Positions 33,257 to 41,923 of a stretch of DNA of 53,708 nucleotides are shown here, one piece after another. The first letter of the stretch is position 1. Each line of letters opens with the position of its first letter. Origin of the DNA: Hyphomicrobiales bacterium (GTDB lineage Bacteria > Pseudomonadota > Alphaproteobacteria > Rhizobiales > Xanthobacteraceae); contig JAKFYI010000040.1 in NCBI GenBank assembly GCA_021730985.1, positions 1-53,708 of the forward strand, written 5' to 3'. The translations under genes and the position numbers were made by a program. Below the pieces are notes generated by a model that was not told the DNA's origin, made no database searches, and saw nothing but the letters and a program-made list of their open reading frames with translations.

Positions 33257-35224
33257 TCAGGTATTGCTGGCGTTGTTCGCCCGCTCCACGATCCGCACCA
33301 CGTCGGACATGATGCGATTCAACTCGAAATCCTTCGGCGTATAGACCGCGGCGACGCCCGCTTCCTCCAGCGCCAGCGCGTCCTCTGGCGGGATGATGCC
33401 GCCCACCACCACCGGCATGTCGACGATGCCGGCGTCCTTCATCCGGCCGACCACGTCCATGACCAGCGAAACGTGCGAGCCGGACAGAATCGACAGGCCG
33501 ATGACATGGGCCTTCTGCTCCTGCGCCGCGGTGACGATTTCCTCGGGCGTCAGGCGGATGCCCTCGTACACAACTTGCATGCCGGCGTCGCGCGCGCGCA
33601 CCGCGATCTGCTCGGCGCCGTTGGAATGTCCGTCGAGACCGGGCTTGCCGACCAGGAACGTCAGGCGCCGCCCGAGTTTGCGCGACACCCGATCCACCTC
33701 GCCGCGAATGTCGTCCAGGCCCTCGACGTCGTTGCGCATGGCGCGGCCGACGCCGGTCGGCGCGCGGTATTCGCCCAGCGCCTCGCGTAGCGTCCAGCCC
33801 CACTCGCCGGTGGTGACGCCGGCCTTCGCGCATTGGATCGAGGCCGGCATGATGTTGGCGCCGTTGGCGGCGCGCCGCAGCTCTTTCAGCGCGGCCTGCA
33901 CCGCCGTGTTGTCGCGCTGCGCGCGCCAGGCGTTGAGCCGCCCGATCTGATCGACCTCGGCCTCCGGGGACACCGTCATGATCGCTTCGATACCGCCGGT
34001 GAGCGGCGAGGGCTCGGTCTCGATGAATTTGTTGACGCCGACCACGGTCAGGTCGCCGCGCTCGATCGCTTCGAAGCGGGCGCTGTTGGATTCGACGAGC
34101 TGCTGCTTCATGTAGCCGGACTCGACGGCGGCCACCGCGCCGCCCATCGCCTCGATCCGCTGCAGCTCTTCCTTGGCCTCAAGCTTCAGTTGATCGACCT
34201 TCTCGGTCATCACCTTGGAGCCGTCGAACAGGTCGCCGTATTCGAGCAGGTCGGTCTCGTAGGCAAGGATCTGTTGCATCCGCAGCGACCATTGCTGATC
34301 CCACGGCCGCGGCAGCCCGAGCGCCTCGTTCCACGCCGGCAGTTGCACCGCGCGGGCGCGGGCCCGCTTCGACAGCGTCACCGCCAGCATCTCGATCAGG
34401 ATGCGCGCGACGTTGTTCTCCGGCTGCGGCTCGGTCAGGCCCAGCGAATTGACCTGCACGCCGTAGCGGAACAGCCGCTGCTTGGGATCGGTGATGCCGT
34501 AGCGCTCGCGCGTGATCTCGTCCCACAATTCGACGAAGGCGCGCATCTTGCAGATTTCGGTGATGAAGCGCATGCCCGCGTTCACAAAGAACGAAATGCG
34601 CCCGACCACTTCGCCGAACTTCTCCTCGCTGACCTCGCCGGAGTTCTTCACGGTGTCGAGCACGGCCACCGCGGTGGCCAGCGCGAAGGCAAGCTCCTGC
34701 ACCGGCGTCGCACCCGCCTCCTGCAGATGGTAGGAGCAGATGTTCATCGGGTTCCACTTCGGCAATTCTGTCGTGGTGAAGATCGCGATGTCCTTGATCA
34801 GCCGCATCGACGGCGCCGGCGGGAACACATAGGTGCCGCGCGACAGGTATTCCTTGATGATGTCGTTCTGAATGGTGCCGGTGAGGGCCGAGCGTGGCGC
34901 ACCCTGCTCGTCGGCCACCGCGATGTAGAGCGCCATCAGCCACGCCGCGGTGGCGTTGATGGTCATCGAGGTGTTCATGCTGGCGAGCGGGATTTGATCG
35001 AACAGCGAGCGCATGTCGCCGAGATGGCTGACCGGCACGCCGACCTTGCCGACCTCGCCGCGCGCCAGAATGTGGTCTGAGTCGTAGCCGGTCTGGGTCG
35101 GCAGATCGAATGCGACCGAAAGCCCGGTCTGGCCCTTGGCCAAATTCTTGCGGTACAGCGCGTTCGATTCGCGGGCGGTCGAATGGCCCGCGTAGGTGCG
35201 AAAGATCCAAGGCTTGTCGCGCAT
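33257..35224 (-). CDS. ecm: Ethylmalonyl-CoA mutase
   Basis: About 655 residues; adenosylcobalamin-dependent mutase converting ethylmalonyl-CoA to methylsuccinyl-CoA in the ethylmalonyl-CoA pathway of acetate assimilation. It begins DKPWIFRTYAGHST and contains GLSVAFDLPTQTGYDSD and NICSYHLQEAGATPVQELAFALA. The B12-binding GLDGHSNGAEQIAVRARD carries the DxHxxG base-off histidine motif. The mutase and B12 domains sit in one chain, as in Ecm; the N-terminus differs from methylmalonyl-CoA mutase. I take ATG 35224; ATG 35272 is in frame. It diverges from ccr. Confidence 0.9.
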   Translation of the reverse strand: MRDKPWIFRTYAGHSTARESNALYRKNLAKGQTGLSVAFDLPTQTGYDSDHILARGEVGKVGVPVSHLGDMRSLFDQIPLASMNTSMTINATAAWLMALYIAVADEQGAPRSALTGTIQNDIIKEYLSRGTYVFPPAPSMRLIKDIAIFTTTELPKWNPMNICSYHLQEAGATPVQELAFALATAVAVLDTVKNSGEVSEEKFGEVVGRISFFVNAGMRFITEICKMRAFVELWDEITRERYGITDPKQRLFRYGVQVNSLGLTEPQPENNVARILIEMLAVTLSKRARARAVQLPAWNEALGLPRPWDQQWSLRMQQILAYETDLLEYGDLFDGSKVMTEKVDQLKLEAKEELQRIEAMGGAVAAVESGYMKQQLVESNSARFEAIERGDLTVVGVNKFIETEPSPLTGGIEAIMTVSPEAEVDQIGRLNAWRAQRDNTAVQAALKELRRAANGANIMPASIQCAKAGVTTGEWGWTLREALGEYRAPTGVGRAMRNDVEGLDDIRGEVDRVSRKLGRRLTFLVGKPGLDGHSNGAEQIAVRARDAGMQVVYEGIRLTPEEIVTAAQEQKAHVIGLSILSGSHVSLVMDVVGRMKDAGIVDMPVVVGGIIPPEDALALEEAGVAAVYTPKDFELNRIMSDVVRIVERANNASNT

Positions 35225-35272
35225 CGAGAACCGCCCGTTCCGCCGGTGCGGGGCCGCCGGATGGCCCGGCAT

Positions 35273-35285
35273 TTTGCAATGCAAA
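35273..35285. promoter_or_regulatory. Palindrome TTTGCAATGCAAA between ecm and ccr
   Basis: A 13-bp palindrome (arms TTTGCA/TGCAAA). TTTGC-type elements are recognised by ScfR-family regulators (RamB, PccR and relatives) that control short-chain acyl-CoA genes. It lies about 50 bp upstream of the likely ecm start and could be an operator. Matching the family motif is established knowledge; binding here is inferred. Confidence 0.5.
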
Positions 35286-35345
35286 CAGAATGGTAGCCCC
35301 TTTAAGCCCTGTAGTCAGGCCCTTTCTGGGACTTGTGACATAAAT

Positions 35346-35362
35346 TTGTTGCTCTGCAACAA
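35346..35362. promoter_or_regulatory. Palindrome TTGTTGC-TCT-GCAACAA upstream of ccr
   Basis: Perfect 7-bp arms with a 3-nt spacer in the ecm/ccr divergent gap, about 65 bp before the ccr ATG. Together with the palindrome at 35273-35285 it looks like a pair of operator sites. The regulator is unknown. Confidence 0.5.
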
Positions 35363-35428
35363 GGCTTGGCACACACTACCCTGGCTGGGAATTGAGGTGA
35401 TCCAACCGCGACCGGAGAGCGGAAGACC

Positions 35429-36709
35429 ATGGCCACCGTCACGCAGCTCAATCCGCTGAAGCCAAAGCAGGTGAAGGATCTCTACGCCATCGGCGAGATC
35501 CCGCCGCTCGGCCATGTGCCCGAGAAGATGCACGCCTGGGCGATCCGCAAGGAGCGCCACGGGCCGCCGGAATCGTCGTTCCAACTCGAGGTGGTGCCGA
35601 CCTGGCCGATCGGCGAGGACGAGGTGCTGGTCTACGTCATGGCGGCCGGCGTCAACTACAACGGAGTCTGGGCCGGGCTCGGCATTCCGATTTCGCCGCT
35701 CGACGGCCACAAGCATCCCTTCCATGTCGCGGGGTCCGACGCCGCCGGCGTGGTCTGGGCGGTCGGTCCCAAGGTGCGGCGCTGGAAGGTCGGCGACGAG
35801 GTGATCGTCCACTGCAATCAGGATGACGGCGACGACGAGGACTGCAACGGCGGCGACCCGATGTTTTCAACCTCGCAACGCATCTGGGGTTACGAGACGC
35901 CGGACGGCTCGTTCGCACAGTTCTGCCGCGTGCAGTCGCGCCAGCTCATGCAGAAGCCCAAGCATTTGCCGTGGGAGGAGGCCGCCTGCTACACGCTGAC
36001 GCTGGCCACCGCCTATCGCATGCTGTTCGGCCATCCGCCGCACACCGTGAAGCCCGGCGACTATGTGCTGGTGTGGGGCGCCTCGGGCGGACTCGGCGTG
36101 TTCGGCGTGCAGCTTGCGGCGGCGTCCGGCGCCTACCCCATCGGTATCATCTCCGACGACACCAAGCGCGACTATGTGATGGATCTCGGCGCGCGTGGCG
36201 TCATCAACCGCAAGGACTTCAACTGCTGGGGCCAGATGCCCACGGTGAACACGCCCGAGTACAACAACTGGGTGAAAGAGGCGCGCAAGTTCGGCAAGGC
36301 GATCTGGGACATCACCGGCAAGCGCGACGTCGATATCGTGTTCGAGCATCCGGGCGAGTCCACCTTCCCGGTGTCGTGCCTCGTGGTGAAGCGCGGCGGC
36401 ATGGTGGTGTTCTGCGCCGGCACGTCCGGCTTCAACATCACGTTCGACGCGCGCTACGTCTGGATGCGGCAGAAGCGCATCCAAGGCTCGCACTTTGCCC
36501 ATCTGAAACAGGCATCCGCCGCCAACCAGTTCGTGCTCGACCGGCGCATCTATCCTTGCATGAGCGAAGTGCTGCCCTGGAACGAGATCCCAAGGGCGCA
36601 CCAGATGATGTGGAAGAACCAGCACAAGCCCGGCAACATGGCGGTGCTGGTCAACGCGCCGGCGCCGGGACTGCGGAGCTTCGAGGACGTAATCGAGGCG
36701 GGGCGGTAG
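35429..36709 (+). CDS. ccr: Crotonyl-CoA carboxylase/reductase
   Basis: 426 residues, the typical size. It reductively carboxylates crotonyl-CoA to ethylmalonyl-CoA with NADPH and CO2, the key step of the ethylmalonyl-CoA pathway. MDR-fold features are GASGGLGVFGVQLAAASG (nucleotide loop) and KHLPWEEAACYTLTLATAYRML. The C-terminus YPCMSEVLPWNEIPRAHQMM...FEDVIEAGR is partly repeated in the pseudogene fragment at 37457-37575. It diverges from ecm. GGAGAGCGG lies before the ATG. Confidence 0.95.
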   Translation: MATVTQLNPLKPKQVKDLYAIGEIPPLGHVPEKMHAWAIRKERHGPPESSFQLEVVPTWPIGEDEVLVYVMAAGVNYNGVWAGLGIPISPLDGHKHPFHVAGSDAAGVVWAVGPKVRRWKVGDEVIVHCNQDDGDDEDCNGGDPMFSTSQRIWGYETPDGSFAQFCRVQSRQLMQKPKHLPWEEAACYTLTLATAYRMLFGHPPHTVKPGDYVLVWGASGGLGVFGVQLAAASGAYPIGIISDDTKRDYVMDLGARGVINRKDFNCWGQMPTVNTPEYNNWVKEARKFGKAIWDITGKRDVDIVFEHPGESTFPVSCLVVKRGGMVVFCAGTSGFNITFDARYVWMRQKRIQGSHFAHLKQASAANQFVLDRRIYPCMSEVLPWNEIPRAHQMMWKNQHKPGNMAVLVNAPAPGLRSFEDVIEAGR

Positions 36710-36724
36710 AGCTAACCGTCGATA

Positions 36725-36742
36725 TGGACTTTTAAATGTCCA
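36725..36742. promoter_or_regulatory. Operator-like palindrome before the toxin-antitoxin pair
   Basis: TGGACTTTTAAATGTCCA is an 18-bp palindrome broken by one mismatch, located 18 bp before the toxin start and 15 bp after the ccr stop. An adjacent CTATATATAGG run could be a -10 region. Toxin-antitoxin operons are usually autorepressed at such sites; that is inference here. Confidence 0.55.
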
Positions 36743-36759
36743 TGGCCTATATATAGGGC

Positions 36760-37113
36760 ATGGCCGCCGAGCCGCCGCGCAAAATCCCGGTCGTGTTCTA
36801 TCGCACGCGCGGCGGCGCAGAGGCCGTTCGCGACTGGTTACGCGATCTGGATGCGGCGGATCGCAACGCGGTCGGTCAGGACCTGATGCGGGTCCAGTAC
36901 CGCTGGCCGGTGGGCATGCCGCTCTGTCGGGCGCTGGGCGATGGATTGTGGGAGGTGCGAAGCGCGCTTCCTGGCAACCGGATCGCGCGCGTGCTGTTCA
37001 GCGTGCATCAGGACCGGATCGTGGCGCTTCACGGGTTCATCAAGAAAACCCGGAAAACGCCCGACCAAGACATGACATTGGCGCGGCGGCGAAAACGCGA
37101 ATTCGAAATTTGA
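36760..37113 (+). CDS. RelE/ParE-superfamily toxin (HigB/Gp49-like)
   Basis: 117 residues: PVVFYRTRGGAEAVRDWLRDL, then a core GDGLWEVRSALPGNRIARVLFSVHQDRIVALHGFIKKTRKTPDQDM. The ALPGNR..RVLF element and HGFIKKTRKTP are hallmarks of the phage-derived Gp49/HigB branch, ribosome-dependent mRNA interferases. The toxin precedes the antitoxin, the reversed order typical of higBA. Spacing to the antitoxin is 11 bp. It sits 50 bp downstream of ccr. Confidence 0.9.
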   Translation: MAAEPPRKIPVVFYRTRGGAEAVRDWLRDLDAADRNAVGQDLMRVQYRWPVGMPLCRALGDGLWEVRSALPGNRIARVLFSVHQDRIVALHGFIKKTRKTPDQDMTLARRRKREFEI

Positions 37114-37124
37114 AGGAGCCAGTT

Positions 37125-37427
37125 ATGAGCAAGAAACCCGTAAAGCCCCGCAGCGCGCGCAAACTCAGCACGCTGGACGACTTTCTTGCCAAAGAAGGCA
37201 AGCGCGAGGAATTTGAGGCGGTCGCGATCAAGGAGGTGCTTGCCTGGCAGATCGGCGAAGCGATGAAGGCCAAGAAGATGTCTCGAAACGGTCTGGCGCA
37301 ACGCATGAACACCAGCCGCAGCCAGGTGCGGCGGCTGCTCGATCCGAAGGATGGCAATGTGACTTTGACCACGCTTCAGCGCGCGGCGAGGATCGTGGGG
37401 CGGTCGCTGCGGCTTGAGTTGGTGTGA
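37125..37427 (+). CDS. XRE-family antitoxin (HigA-like)
   Basis: 100 residues with a helix-turn-helix: MSRNGLAQRMNTSRSQVRRLLDPKDGNVTLTTLQRAARIVG. An N-terminal basic stretch (KKPVKPRSARK) precedes it. AAGGAG lies seven bases before the ATG. It is expected to neutralise the upstream toxin and to repress the operon through the palindrome at 36725-36742. Confidence 0.9.
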   Translation: MSKKPVKPRSARKLSTLDDFLAKEGKREEFEAVAIKEVLAWQIGEAMKAKKMSRNGLAQRMNTSRSQVRRLLDPKDGNVTLTTLQRAARIVGRSLRLELV

Positions 37428-37456
37428 AGGCGCAGCGTCGCGGTGTGCCCGGCCCG

Positions 37457-37575
37457 CGCATCTATCTGTGTATGAGCGAGGTGCTGCCGTGGGAGCAGAT
37501 CCCGAGGCGGTGCTGGTCAATGCGCCGGCGCCGGGGTTGCGGAGCTTCGAGGACGTGATCGAGGCGGGGCGCTGA
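37457..37575 (+). pseudogene. Decayed second copy of the ccr 3' end
   Basis: This 119-bp piece matches the last part of ccr (from about 36545 to the stop). It encodes RIYLCMSEVLPWEQIPR, then after a roughly 46-bp deletion that shifts the frame, AVLVNAPAPGLRSFEDVIEAGR and a stop. Many differences fall at third codon positions, so the copy has diverged or came from a related strain. It shows that the toxin-antitoxin pair lies between a ccr gene and a ccr remnant. Confidence 0.85.
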
Positions 37576-37581
37576 CGCGGC

Positions 37582-38445
37582 CTACTCCGCCGGCTGCACC
37601 AACTGCGCCTTCTCCTCGCGCAGCTTGTTGATCACGGTGTTGAGCTCGGCGCCGTAGATGAAGATCGACGACGTCAGATACAGAAACACCAGCGCCATCA
37701 TCACCGAGGCGAGGCCCGCGTAGTACGACACGTAGGTGTAGGCGAAGCCCGACAGGTAGTCGCCGAACAGCTCGCCGGCCAGCAGCCACAGCACCAGCGT
37801 GACGATGATGCCCGGCAAAATCTGCGACAGCGGGCGATGGCCCGCCGGCAGCCATTTGTGCACGATAAACAGCGCGGCGATGAATACGGTGGCGGCGGTG
37901 GCGAGCCGCAGGAAATTGAACATCGCCCACAGCGGGCTGAGCCAGGGCGCGTAGATCACCGCGGTGGCGAAGATCAGCGGCGCCAGCACCACCAGGAACG
38001 CCAGCACCAGCAGCCCGATCGCGGCGACGATCACGTAGCCGATCGCCTCCAGGCGCAACAGCCACCAGCTCCGTGTTTCCGCGACGCCGTAGGCGCGGTT
38101 CAAGCCGATGCGAAGGCTCTCGATGCCGCTCGATGCAAAGAAGATCGCCAGCAGCACGCCGATGGTCAGCACGTCGCCGCGCGCGGTGCCGAGCACGTTC
38201 TGCACCTCCTTGGCGAGCGGCGTCGCCACCTGCGTGGGCCAGGCTTCGAGCAGGATCTGTGCGACTTCGTTGGCGAGGCCCGCGGTGCCGAAGTACGGGG
38301 CCAGCGCCGCCACCAGGATCAGGAACGGAAACAGCGACATCAGCGCGGACAGCGCGATATGGCTTGCGATCGCCCAGCCGTCATCGGCGTTGAAGCGATC
38401 GAACGCATCCGTTGCGACTTGATAGCAGAGGCGAAGTGTCCGCAC
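37582..38445 (-). CDS. YihY/BrkB family inner-membrane protein
   Basis: 287 residues with about six transmembrane helices and the family motifs DDGWAIASHIALSALMSLFPFLI near the N-terminus and YVSYYAGLASVMMALVFLYLTSSIFIYGAELN near the end. BrkB/YihY proteins are widely conserved but of unclear function; a role in envelope or export has been suggested. It converges with the ccr remnant. It ends in a short charged tail LREEKAQLVQPAE. Confidence 0.9.
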   Translation of the reverse strand: MRTLRLCYQVATDAFDRFNADDGWAIASHIALSALMSLFPFLILVAALAPYFGTAGLANEVAQILLEAWPTQVATPLAKEVQNVLGTARGDVLTIGVLLAIFFASSGIESLRIGLNRAYGVAETRSWWLLRLEAIGYVIVAAIGLLVLAFLVVLAPLIFATAVIYAPWLSPLWAMFNFLRLATAATVFIAALFIVHKWLPAGHRPLSQILPGIIVTLVLWLLAGELFGDYLSGFAYTYVSYYAGLASVMMALVFLYLTSSIFIYGAELNTVINKLREEKAQLVQPAE

Positions 38446-38520
38446 GGCGTTCCTCGCGGCGCGACGATGGGCTTGAAATTGCGGATTATCGTGCGGTTGG
38501 CAAGGGGGACGTGGCGTGCC

Positions 38521-39147
38521 TCATGCCTGGCCGGTGAGTTCCCGCAGCCGTTTCACCTCGGCCTCCAGCGCCGCGAGCCGCCGGCCGGCCTCGGCGAGCG
38601 CCGCATCCACGTCGGCGGCCTCGAAGCGCTGCGGGATGTGCTGCTCGCAGTTGGAGTCCCAGGCCGCCACCGTGAACAGGATCGCCTGCTCCGGCCGCGC
38701 CTTGTAGCCCTCCGGCATCAGCCTTGCGACCAGCGCCGCGTCGCCTTCGACGATGCGCGCCTCGCCCCATATCTTCACGCGCCGCTTGTTCGTGTAGTCG
38801 ATCAGGAACAACTGCGCCTTGGCGTTCTCCGAGAGGTTGCCCTGGGTGATGTACTGCCGGTTGCCGGCGAAGTCGGCGAAGCCGATGGTCCTCGCGTCGA
38901 GCACGCGCAGGAAGCCGGGCGGCCCGCCGCGGTGCTGGATATACGGCTGGCCTTGCGCGTTCGCGGTGGCGAGGAACACGCTGATCTGCGTTTCGATGAA
39001 CCCCGCCAGGTCGGGCGTGATGCCGGTCTGCCAGCCGCCGTTCTGCTCCATGCGGCCGTACGCGCGCCGCGATCCCTTGCGCGCCTGGATTGCTTTCACC
39101 GCCGGTGTGAATGCGACGTCGCTGGAATACGTGTTCGCGCCGCTCAT
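38521..39147 (-). CDS. Pyridoxamine 5'-phosphate oxidase-family flavoprotein
   Basis: 208 residues. FIETQISVFLATANAQGQPYIQHRGGPPGFLRVLD is the FMN-binding split-barrel start, and FADFAGNRQYITQGNLSENAKAQLFLIDY continues it. ALAEAGRRLAALEAEVKRLREL at the C-terminus is a predicted coiled coil, giving a possible oligomer. The family binds FMN, heme or F420. A DUF1348 gene precedes it by about 10 bp, so they are probably cotranscribed. Function not established. Confidence 0.85.
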   Translation of the reverse strand: MSGANTYSSDVAFTPAVKAIQARKGSRRAYGRMEQNGGWQTGITPDLAGFIETQISVFLATANAQGQPYIQHRGGPPGFLRVLDARTIGFADFAGNRQYITQGNLSENAKAQLFLIDYTNKRRVKIWGEARIVEGDAALVARLMPEGYKARPEQAILFTVAAWDSNCEQHIPQRFEAADVDAALAEAGRRLAALEAEVKRLRELTGQA

Positions 39148-39157
39148 CGCGACCCCC

Positions 39158-39622
39158 TCAAAGTCCGAGATCGTTGAGGGACGGATGATCGTCCGGGCGG
39201 CGTCCCAGCGGCCAGTGATACTTGCGCTCGTCCGGCTTGATCGGCAGGTCGTTGATGCTGGCGATGCGCAGCCGCATCAGGCCCTGCTCGTCGAACTCCC
39301 AATTCTCGTTGCCGTAGCTGCGAAACCAGCTTCCGCTGTCGTCGTGCCACTCGTAGGCGAAGCGCACGGCGATGCGGTTGTCGCGGAACGCCCACACCTC
39401 CTTGATCAGGCGGTAGTCGAGCTCCTTCGCCCACTTGCGGGTCAGGAACGCCTCGATGGCCTCGCGGCCCTGCAGGAATTCGGAGCGGTTTCGCCACCGG
39501 CTGTCGGGCGTGTAGGCCAGCGCGACACGCGCCGGCTCGCGGCTGTTCCAGGCGTCCTCGGCCATGCGGGCCTTTTGCGCTGCGGTTTCGGCGTCGAACG
39601 GCGGAAATGGCGGTCGGCTCAT
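39158..39622 (-). CDS. DUF1348/SnoaL-like (NTF2-fold) protein
   Basis: 154 residues, a compact NTF2-like cone fold: [30 protein letters not shown], then [40 protein letters not shown], and the C-terminal [21 protein letters not shown] characteristic of DUF1348. Such proteins are small, often substrate-binding domains of unknown activity. It is 10 bp upstream of the PNPOx-like gene. Confidence 0.88.
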   Translation of the reverse strand: MSRPPFPPFDAETAAQKARMAEDAWNSREPARVALAYTPDSRWRNRSEFLQGREAIEAFLTRKWAKELDYRLIKEVWAFRDNRIAVRFAYEWHDDSGSWFRSYGNENWEFDEQGLMRLRIASINDLPIKPDERKYHWPLGRRPDDHPSLNDLGL

Positions 39623-39723
39623 GGCGATCCCTCCAGCGGATTTGGAATATCGGAGCCCGGCGCTGCCGATACTAGCCGCAGGCCGTTCACGGATCGATCA
39701 CAAGTCGGAAATCGGGGAAGGGA

Positions 39724-41718
39724 TTACGCCGCCTGGACGTCGGCGAGGAAGCGCTGCACCTCGGTTTCGAGGTTCTCGGCATCCACGGCGAGCGCATCGG
39801 CCAGCGCCTTGACGTCGCCCGCGGTGGTGCGGGCGTCGTCCGACGTGCCCGCCACCCGGCTCATCGCTTCGGCGCCGCCTTGGGCCTCCATCGAGGCGCG
39901 ATTGACGCCGTCGGCGATGGTGGAGATCGCGGCGTTCTGCTCCTCGACGGTGACCGAGACGGTGGAGGCAATCTCGGACATGTCGCCGATGATGGCGTTG
40001 ACCTGCGTGATCGCCTGCGCGGCGTCGGCCGCGGCGGATTGGATCGCGCCGATCTGGTCGGCAATCTCCTCGGTCGCCTTGGCGGTCTGGCCGGCCAGCG
40101 ATTTCACTTCGGCTGCGACCACCGCGAAGCCGCGGCCGGCTTCGCCCGCGCGCGCCGCTTCGATGGTGGCGTTGAGCGCGAGCAGATTGGTCTGCGCGGC
40201 AATTGCCTGGATCAACCCGATCACCTCTCCGATCCGGGTCGCGGCGCCGCTGAGGTCCGTCATGGTCTGCGCGGTGCGCTGCGCCTCCGAAACCGCGCGG
40301 CCCGCCACTTCGGTGGACTTGGAGGCCTGGCTCGCGATCTCGCTGATCGATGCCGCAAGCTCCTCGACCGAGCTTGCCGCCGCGGTGACGTTCTGCGAGG
40401 CGGCATTGACGCTCGTCTCGGCGCTGCGCGCCTCAGCCGACACATTGTCGGCGGCGCTGTTGAGCTTGGTCGCGGAATCTTCGAGCTGCACGGCTGCGCC
40501 GCGCAGCTTGCCGAGCGCCTGCTGCACCGAGCTGCGGAACGCGCCGATGGTCGAGGCGATTGCGTCGCCGCGATTTTCCTGCGCGCGGGCCGCTGCGATC
40601 TGATCCGCGGTCAACCGTTCGCGCTCGATCATGGTGTCGCGGAACACGATCACCGTGCGCGCCATGCCGCCGATCTCGTCGGAGGCGCGGGTGGCCGGGA
40701 TTTTGGCCGAAGTGTCGCCTGCGGCAAGCCTGCGCATCGCGTCGGCGAGTCCGTTGAGCGGCCGCGTGATGGTGCGCCCGATCAGCCAGCTGAAGCCGAG
40801 CCCGATCAGGACGGCGGCGCAGCCGACCAGGATGATGATGTTCCGGGTCCGCGATTGCGAGGCAGTCAGTCCGGCCGAGGCCGCCACCGCGTTCTGGCGC
40901 GCCGAGGCGATGATCTCGTCGGTCATCGGCATGATCTGCCGCAGGTCGAGGTCGAGCGATAGGATGTCGGCCCGGACCGTGTTGGTGCTCGCGATCCATT
41001 CCGCGAAGGTGTCGGCGTAGGTCTTCACCTGCTGGGCCAGGCCGGCCTTCATGATTTCGGCGGCGATGATTGCGCCTAGCGCCTGGTTGAAGGTTTTGAC
41101 CTCCCCCATGAATTCGGTCTGCGCGATGCTGGTCCGCGTCAGCCGGTAATCGCTTTCATACCGGCGCATCACCAGCAGCGAAACCAGCAGCGTCTGCGAG
41201 TCGGTCTTGGTCAGCCAGCTCATGTCCTCGTTGATGATGCGCTCGACGGCGGTGGCCGACAGCCGCATCCGCTGCCGGATGCCTTCGTTCTCGGAAAAGC
41301 CGAGCGTCATCTGCTCGCGCACCATGTGGTCGAATCGCTTCTTCAACTCGGCGATGCGGGTGCGGAGCCCTTCGATTCCCTGCCGCGCGCCGCCGTGCGC
41401 ATCGGCTTCGATTTTCTGCAGGCTTTGCTCGGCCGAGTAATGGATATCGACGAATGACTGGATGAGTTCGGTGCCCGGGTTGAGCGCGAAGTCGCGTGCC
41501 GCGATCCGCATGCCGCCGAGCAGGCTCTTGAGATCCTGGCTGGTTTCCGCGAGCGCCGACGCGCGCTTCACGCTGGCGAAGGCGTGTTCAACTTCGGCCT
41601 GGCCGGTGGTGAAGGCGGTACCGTTCGCGAGAAAGCCGAGCAGCGGGATCGCCGCGAGCAGCACGATCCGGGTGCGGACAGTGACGCCGCACATCATTCG
41701 GTTCACTGAGATTGCCAT
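39724..41718 (-). CDS. Methyl-accepting chemotaxis protein
   Basis: 664 residues. A first membrane helix [15 protein letters not shown], a periplasmic region of about 250 residues, a second helix [21 protein letters not shown], a HAMP domain ([21 protein letters not shown]), and the signalling hairpin with tip [36 protein letters not shown]. The sensory region is helical (HBM/four-helix-type) with unknown ligand. ATG 41718 lacks a strong ribosome site. It diverges from mcd. Confidence 0.92.
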   Translation of the reverse strand: MAISVNRMMCGVTVRTRIVLLAAIPLLGFLANGTAFTTGQAEVEHAFASVKRASALAETSQDLKSLLGGMRIAARDFALNPGTELIQSFVDIHYSAEQSLQKIEADAHGGARQGIEGLRTRIAELKKRFDHMVREQMTLGFSENEGIRQRMRLSATAVERIINEDMSWLTKTDSQTLLVSLLVMRRYESDYRLTRTSIAQTEFMGEVKTFNQALGAIIAAEIMKAGLAQQVKTYADTFAEWIASTNTVRADILSLDLDLRQIMPMTDEIIASARQNAVAASAGLTASQSRTRNIIILVGCAAVLIGLGFSWLIGRTITRPLNGLADAMRRLAAGDTSAKIPATRASDEIGGMARTVIVFRDTMIERERLTADQIAAARAQENRGDAIASTIGAFRSSVQQALGKLRGAAVQLEDSATKLNSAADNVSAEARSAETSVNAASQNVTAAASSVEELAASISEIASQASKSTEVAGRAVSEAQRTAQTMTDLSGAATRIGEVIGLIQAIAAQTNLLALNATIEAARAGEAGRGFAVVAAEVKSLAGQTAKATEEIADQIGAIQSAAADAAQAITQVNAIIGDMSEIASTVSVTVEEQNAAISTIADGVNRASMEAQGGAEAMSRVAGTSDDARTTAGDVKALADALAVDAENLETEVQRFLADVQAA

Positions 41719-41923
41719 GCGTTGGGCCGTTTCTGCCGCCGGGCGGCGAGGGGCATGCAACCGGAGGTGTTTCCGCTAAAAGGCGTTCAAAATGGTTAAA
41801 AATATCCAAAAATGACATCGGACTTGCCGGAAATAGGAGAGTTGTTCGCGTTCCCGAATTGCCGACTGGCGTTGTGCGCTGCACAATGGGAGCGCCGAAC
41901 GCCAAGCCTCACGGGAGCCTCAA

